DNA of 6,560 nt, from the NCBI GenBank assembly GCA_031178565.1, contig JAPSIU010000161.1:1-6560 (forward strand). The letters run 5' to 3'. The notes under the pieces were generated by a model. The model had not been told where the DNA came from. It saw only the letters and a program-made list of their open reading frames with translations, and ran no database searches. Each line of letters starts with the position of its first letter. The stretch's first letter is position 1. The translations under genes and the position numbers were made by a program. Below are positions 3,770 through 6,560 of the stretch, piece after piece. The DNA comes from Leucobacter sp. (lineage in GTDB: Bacteria; Actinomycetota; Actinomycetes; Actinomycetales; Microbacteriaceae).

Positions 3770-6560
3770 CGCTGCGCGGGGTCGACCGGCTGCTCGAGGC
3801 GTCCCCGTCGTTCGCCGCCGCGCTCGACGCGAGCGGTTCGGACACGGAGTTCGCCGTCTCGGAGGGCCTGCGCGCGCCGCTGATCGCGGGCCTCGTGCGT
3901 CGCCGTCGAGAAGCGGGAGACCGGGGCGCGCTGCTCGTCGTCGCCGCCACCAGTCGCGAGGCGGACTCGCTCCGCGCAGCCCTGTCCTCGCTGATCCCCG
4001 ATGCGGTCGCCGCGGAGTTCCCCGCGTGGGAGACCCTGCCGCATGAGCGGTTGAGCCCGAGCGCCGAGACCGTGGGAAGACGGGCGGCCGCGCTGCGACT
4101 GCTGCGGGAGCACGACGGTTCTCGCCCGCTCATCATCGTCGCGTCGGTGCGAGCGGCACTGCAGCCGGTGTCGCCCCACGCCGCGAACGCCCAGCCGCTC
4201 CTGCTCCGCGCGGGCGAGGACTCCGTCGGGCTCGAAGCCGTCGCGAGAACCCTCGTGGAGCGCGCGTACACCCGCGTCGACATGGTCACGAGACGAGGCG
4301 AGTTCGCGGTGCGCGGCGGCATCCTGGACGTCTTCCCGCCCGAGGCCTCTCAGGCCGTCCGCGTCGACTTCTTCGGCGACGAGGTGGATCAGATCCGTCA
4401 CTTCGCGGTCTCCGATCAACGAAGCGCGGGCGACCCGCTGTCCGAGGTCGAGCTCTGGCCGGCGCGCGAGCTGCTGCTCACCCCGGAGGTCCGCGAGCGC
4501 GCGGCGGAGCTGCTGCCGCAGTTCCCCGCGCTGAGCGCCCTGCTCGAGAAGATGAGCCAGGGGATCCCGGTCGAAGGGATGGAGAGCCTGCTCCCGCAGC
4601 TCGTGCCGGGGCTGCAGCCGTTGACGGCACTCCTCCCCGAGGGCGGGGCCGTGCTCGTGGCCTCTCCCGAGCGGGTCGCCGGCCGGGCCGTGAGCCTCGC
4701 CGAGACGAACCGCGAGTTCCTCGAGGCCGCCTGGTACGCCGCCCCCGCGGGGGCGGACGCCCCGGTTCCCGTCGACGACAGCGGCATGCTCTCGCTCTCC
4801 GACCTGCGCTCGGCCTCCGACGGGCGGCCCTGGTGGACCGTGTCGAGCTTCGTGCGCGACGAGACCGCGGGCTCCGACGAGGGCGTGTCGGAGGACCCCG
4901 AGGTCATCACCGTGCACGGTGGCCCGCTGCGGCACGCGGCTCCGGGCTCCGAGGCGACGGGATCCATGATCCGTCTGCTGAGCGATCGACTGGCCGAGGG
5001 CTGGCGCGCGATCGTCACCGCCCAGGGCGTCGGGCTCGTGGAGCGCGCGCGCGACGTGCTGGCCGAGGCCGGGGCGGCGGCGCGAATCGTCGACGAGCTG
5101 CCGGGTCCCTCGTCGAGCTCGGGTTCGGATGGCGGGCTCGAGGCCGGGGTCGTCTATCTCGTCGCGGGCACCGCCTGGTCCGGTTTCGAGAGCCCCGAGG
5201 CGAAGCTGCTGCTCGCGACCGAGGCCGAGTTCTTCGGCCGGGCGGTGAGCTCGCAGGCGGCGAGCGGGCAGAAGCTCGCGAAGCGACGCGGCAAGAACGT
5301 GGTGGATCCGCTCAAGCTCGTGGCGGGGGACTACGTCGTGCACGAGACCCACGGCATCGGGCGCTTCGTCGAACTGACGCAGCGGATGGTGCCCACGGGC
5401 ATCGGGCGCGACGCGGGCAAGGCGCTGCGCGAGTACCTCGTGCTCGAGTACGCCTCGTCGAAGCGGGGCATGCCGAAGGACAAGCTCTACGTGCCGACCG
5501 ATCAGCTCGACCAGCTCTCGCGCTACGTGGGCGGCGAGGCGCCCGCGCTCTCCAAGATGGGCGGCAGCGACTGGTCCAATGCGAAGACGAAGGCTCGGAA
5601 GGCGGTGCGCGATATCGCGGTGGAGCTGGTCAAGCTCTACTCGGCGCGCGTCGCTTCGAAGGGCCACGCCTTCTCGCCCGACACCCCGTGGCAGCACGAG
5701 CTCGAGGAGGCGTTCCCGTACGCCGAGACCCTCGACCAGCTCACCACGATCGACGAGGTGAAGCGCGACATGGAGCGGCCGATCCCGATGGACCGCCTCA
5801 TCGCGGGCGACGTGGGCTTCGGCAAGACCGAGGTGGCGGTGCGCGCGGCCTTCAAGGCGGTGCAGGACGGCAAGCAGGTCGCGATGCTCGTACCGACGAC
5901 GCTGCTCGTGACCCAGCACCTCGAGACGTTCCAGGACCGGTTCGCGGGCTTCCCCGTGCGGGTCAGACCGCTCAGCCGCTTCCAGAGCGACAGGGAGGTG
6001 AAGGACACGCTGGAGGGTCTCGCCGCGGGCACCGTCGACGTGGTCATCGGAACGCACCGGCTGCTCTCCGAGAACGTGCGCTACAAGGACCTCGGTCTCC
6101 TCGTCATCGATGAGGAGCAGCGCTTCGGCGTCGAGCACAAGGACGCGCTGAAGAAGCTCAGAGCCGACGTCGACATCCTCGCGATGAGCGCGACCCCGAT
6201 CCCGCGCACGCTCGAGATGGCGGTGACCGGCATCCGCGAGATGTCGACGCTCGCGACCGCGCCGGAGGACCGCCACCCGATCCTGACCTTCGTGGGCCCG
6301 CGCAGCGACAAGCAGATCGGTGCCGCGATCCGCCGCGAGATGCTGCGGGAGGGGCAGGTGTTCTTCGTGCACAACCGCGTGCAGTCGATCGGCCGCGTCG
6401 CGGCGCACATCGCGGATCTCGTCCCCGAGGCGCGCGTCGCGGTGGCGCATGGCAAGCTCGGCGAGCACCGGCTCGAGCAGGTGGTACAGGATTTCTGGGA
6501 GCGGAAGTTCGACGTGCTCGTCTCCACGACCATCATCGAGACCGGGCTCGACATCGCCAA
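3766..6560 (+). CDS. mfd: Transcription-repair coupling factor Mfd, 3'-truncated by the window edge
   Basis: Mfd is a DNA translocase that pushes RNA polymerase stalled at lesions off the template and recruits UvrA for nucleotide excision repair. GTG 3766 overlaps the pth TGA (GTGA), and the frame stays open for 931 codons to the window end. Families of about 1,150-1,250 residues imply that roughly a quarter is missing: the end of the second RecA-like lobe and the C-terminal TRCF/UvrA-regulating domain. Order: UvrB-like N-terminal module (1-330), with EFAVRGGILDVFPPEA from 179 and FFGDEVDQIRHF from 202; a variable linker domain with a Ser/Gly-rich stretch near 446-460; the CarD-like RNA polymerase-interacting domain starting at GDYVVHETHGIG (521-532); then superfamily 2 helicase motifs GDVGFGKTE (681-689, Walker A Lys687), PTTLL, IGTHRLL, DEEQ (782-785), SATPIPRTL (808-816), FFVHNRV and TTIIETGLDIA, ending in motif V. 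All visible catalytic residues are intact, with no frameshift. Confidence 0.96.
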   Translation, partial: MTLRGVDRLLEASPSFAAALDASGSDTEFAVSEGLRAPLIAGLVRRRREAGDRGALLVVAATSREADSLRAALSSLIPDAVAAEFPAWETLPHERLSPSAETVGRRAAALRLLREHDGSRPLIIVASVRAALQPVSPHAANAQPLLLRAGEDSVGLEAVARTLVERAYTRVDMVTRRGEFAVRGGILDVFPPEASQAVRVDFFGDEVDQIRHFAVSDQRSAGDPLSEVELWPARELLLTPEVRERAAELLPQFPALSALLEKMSQGIPVEGMESLLPQLVPGLQPLTALLPEGGAVLVASPERVAGRAVSLAETNREFLEAAWYAAPAGADAPVPVDDSGMLSLSDLRSASDGRPWWTVSSFVRDETAGSDEGVSEDPEVITVHGGPLRHAAPGSEATGSMIRLLSDRLAEGWRAIVTAQGVGLVERARDVLAEAGAAARIVDELPGPSSSSGSDGGLEAGVVYLVAGTAWSGFESPEAKLLLATEAEFFGRAVSSQAASGQKLAKRRGKNVVDPLKLVAGDYVVHETHGIGRFVELTQRMVPTGIGRDAGKALREYLVLEYASSKRGMPKDKLYVPTDQLDQLSRYVGGEAPALSKMGGSDWSNAKTKARKAVRDIAVELVKLYSARVASKGHAFSPDTPWQHELEEAFPYAETLDQLTTIDEVKRDMERPIPMDRLIAGDVGFGKTEVAVRAAFKAVQDGKQVAMLVPTTLLVTQHLETFQDRFAGFPVRVRPLSRFQSDREVKDTLEGLAAGTVDVVIGTHRLLSENVRYKDLGLLVIDEEQRFGVEHKDALKKLRADVDILAMSATPIPRTLEMAVTGIREMSTLATAPEDRHPILTFVGPRSDKQIGAAIRREMLREGQVFFVHNRVQSIGRVAAHIADLVPEARVAVAHGKLGEHRLEQVVQDFWERKFDVLVSTTIIETGLDIA

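Noticed and set aside
4833..6113. 426-codon + strand frame inside mfd in another phase
   Set aside because: The Arg/Gly/Ala-rich translation has no motif, whereas the phase of GTG 3766 gives continuous Mfd helicase motifs over the same bases.
3628..6468. Very long open frame (946 codons) on the minus strand opposite pth and mfd
   Set aside because: It is antisense to clearly coding mfd. Its translation is Arg/His/Leu/Gly-rich with no domain, as expected when high third-position GC removes stops from the complementary frame.
1..6560. CRISPR arrays, tRNA/rRNA genes, insertion sequences, toxin-antitoxin or phage genes
   Set aside because: No regularly spaced repeats, cloverleaf, terminal inverted repeats or transposase motifs were seen. 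All long coding frames are accounted for by five housekeeping genes.

Overview
The window is a high-GC stretch (roughly two thirds G+C, strong G/C preference at third codon positions, frequent GTG starts) whose proteins read like those of an actinobacterium. The wording of GlmU, PRPP synthetase, L25 and Mfd suggests Microbacteriaceae or a close relative; that placement is an inference from remembered homologues, not a search result. All genes lie on the + strand, and no mobile element, CRISPR array, tRNA or rRNA was seen.

Layout: (1) 1-1235, glmU, missing its N-terminal part at the left edge: UDP-GlcNAc synthesis for peptidoglycan. (2) 1279-2256, prs, PRPP synthetase, 43 nt after glmU. The gap is exactly filled by a 16-codon reading frame that overlaps glmU and prs by 4 nt each. 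(3) 2257-2437, a 181-nt non-coding spacer with a candidate -10 element, a cUUCGg hairpin, two or more mutually exclusive pairings and a GAGA-loop hairpin just before a strong Shine-Dalgarno. It looks like a structured leader for the next gene. (4) 2438-3022, rplY/ctc, the long two-domain form of ribosomal protein L25. (5) 3023-3178, a spacer with a 17-bp dyad (probable terminator or processing hairpin) and a possible weak promoter. (6) 3179-3769, pth, peptidyl-tRNA hydrolase, probably starting at a GTG. (7) 3766-6560, mfd, the transcription-repair coupling factor, overlapping the pth stop by 4 nt and running off the right edge within helicase motif V.

The order glmU-prs-rplY-pth-mfd matches the well-known Bacillus subtilis order gcaD(glmU)-prs-ctc-spoVC(pth)-fin-mfd, without fin. 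It is therefore an old housekeeping neighbourhood rather than an accessory island. The genes share a growth-related theme: cell-wall precursor, PRPP for nucleotides and for His and Trp, a 5S rRNA-binding ribosomal protein, rescue of peptidyl-tRNA, and rescue of stalled RNA polymerase. I see no undescribed multi-gene system. The parts most worth a second look are the rplY leader, the bridging mini-ORF between glmU and prs, and the strong dyad before pth.
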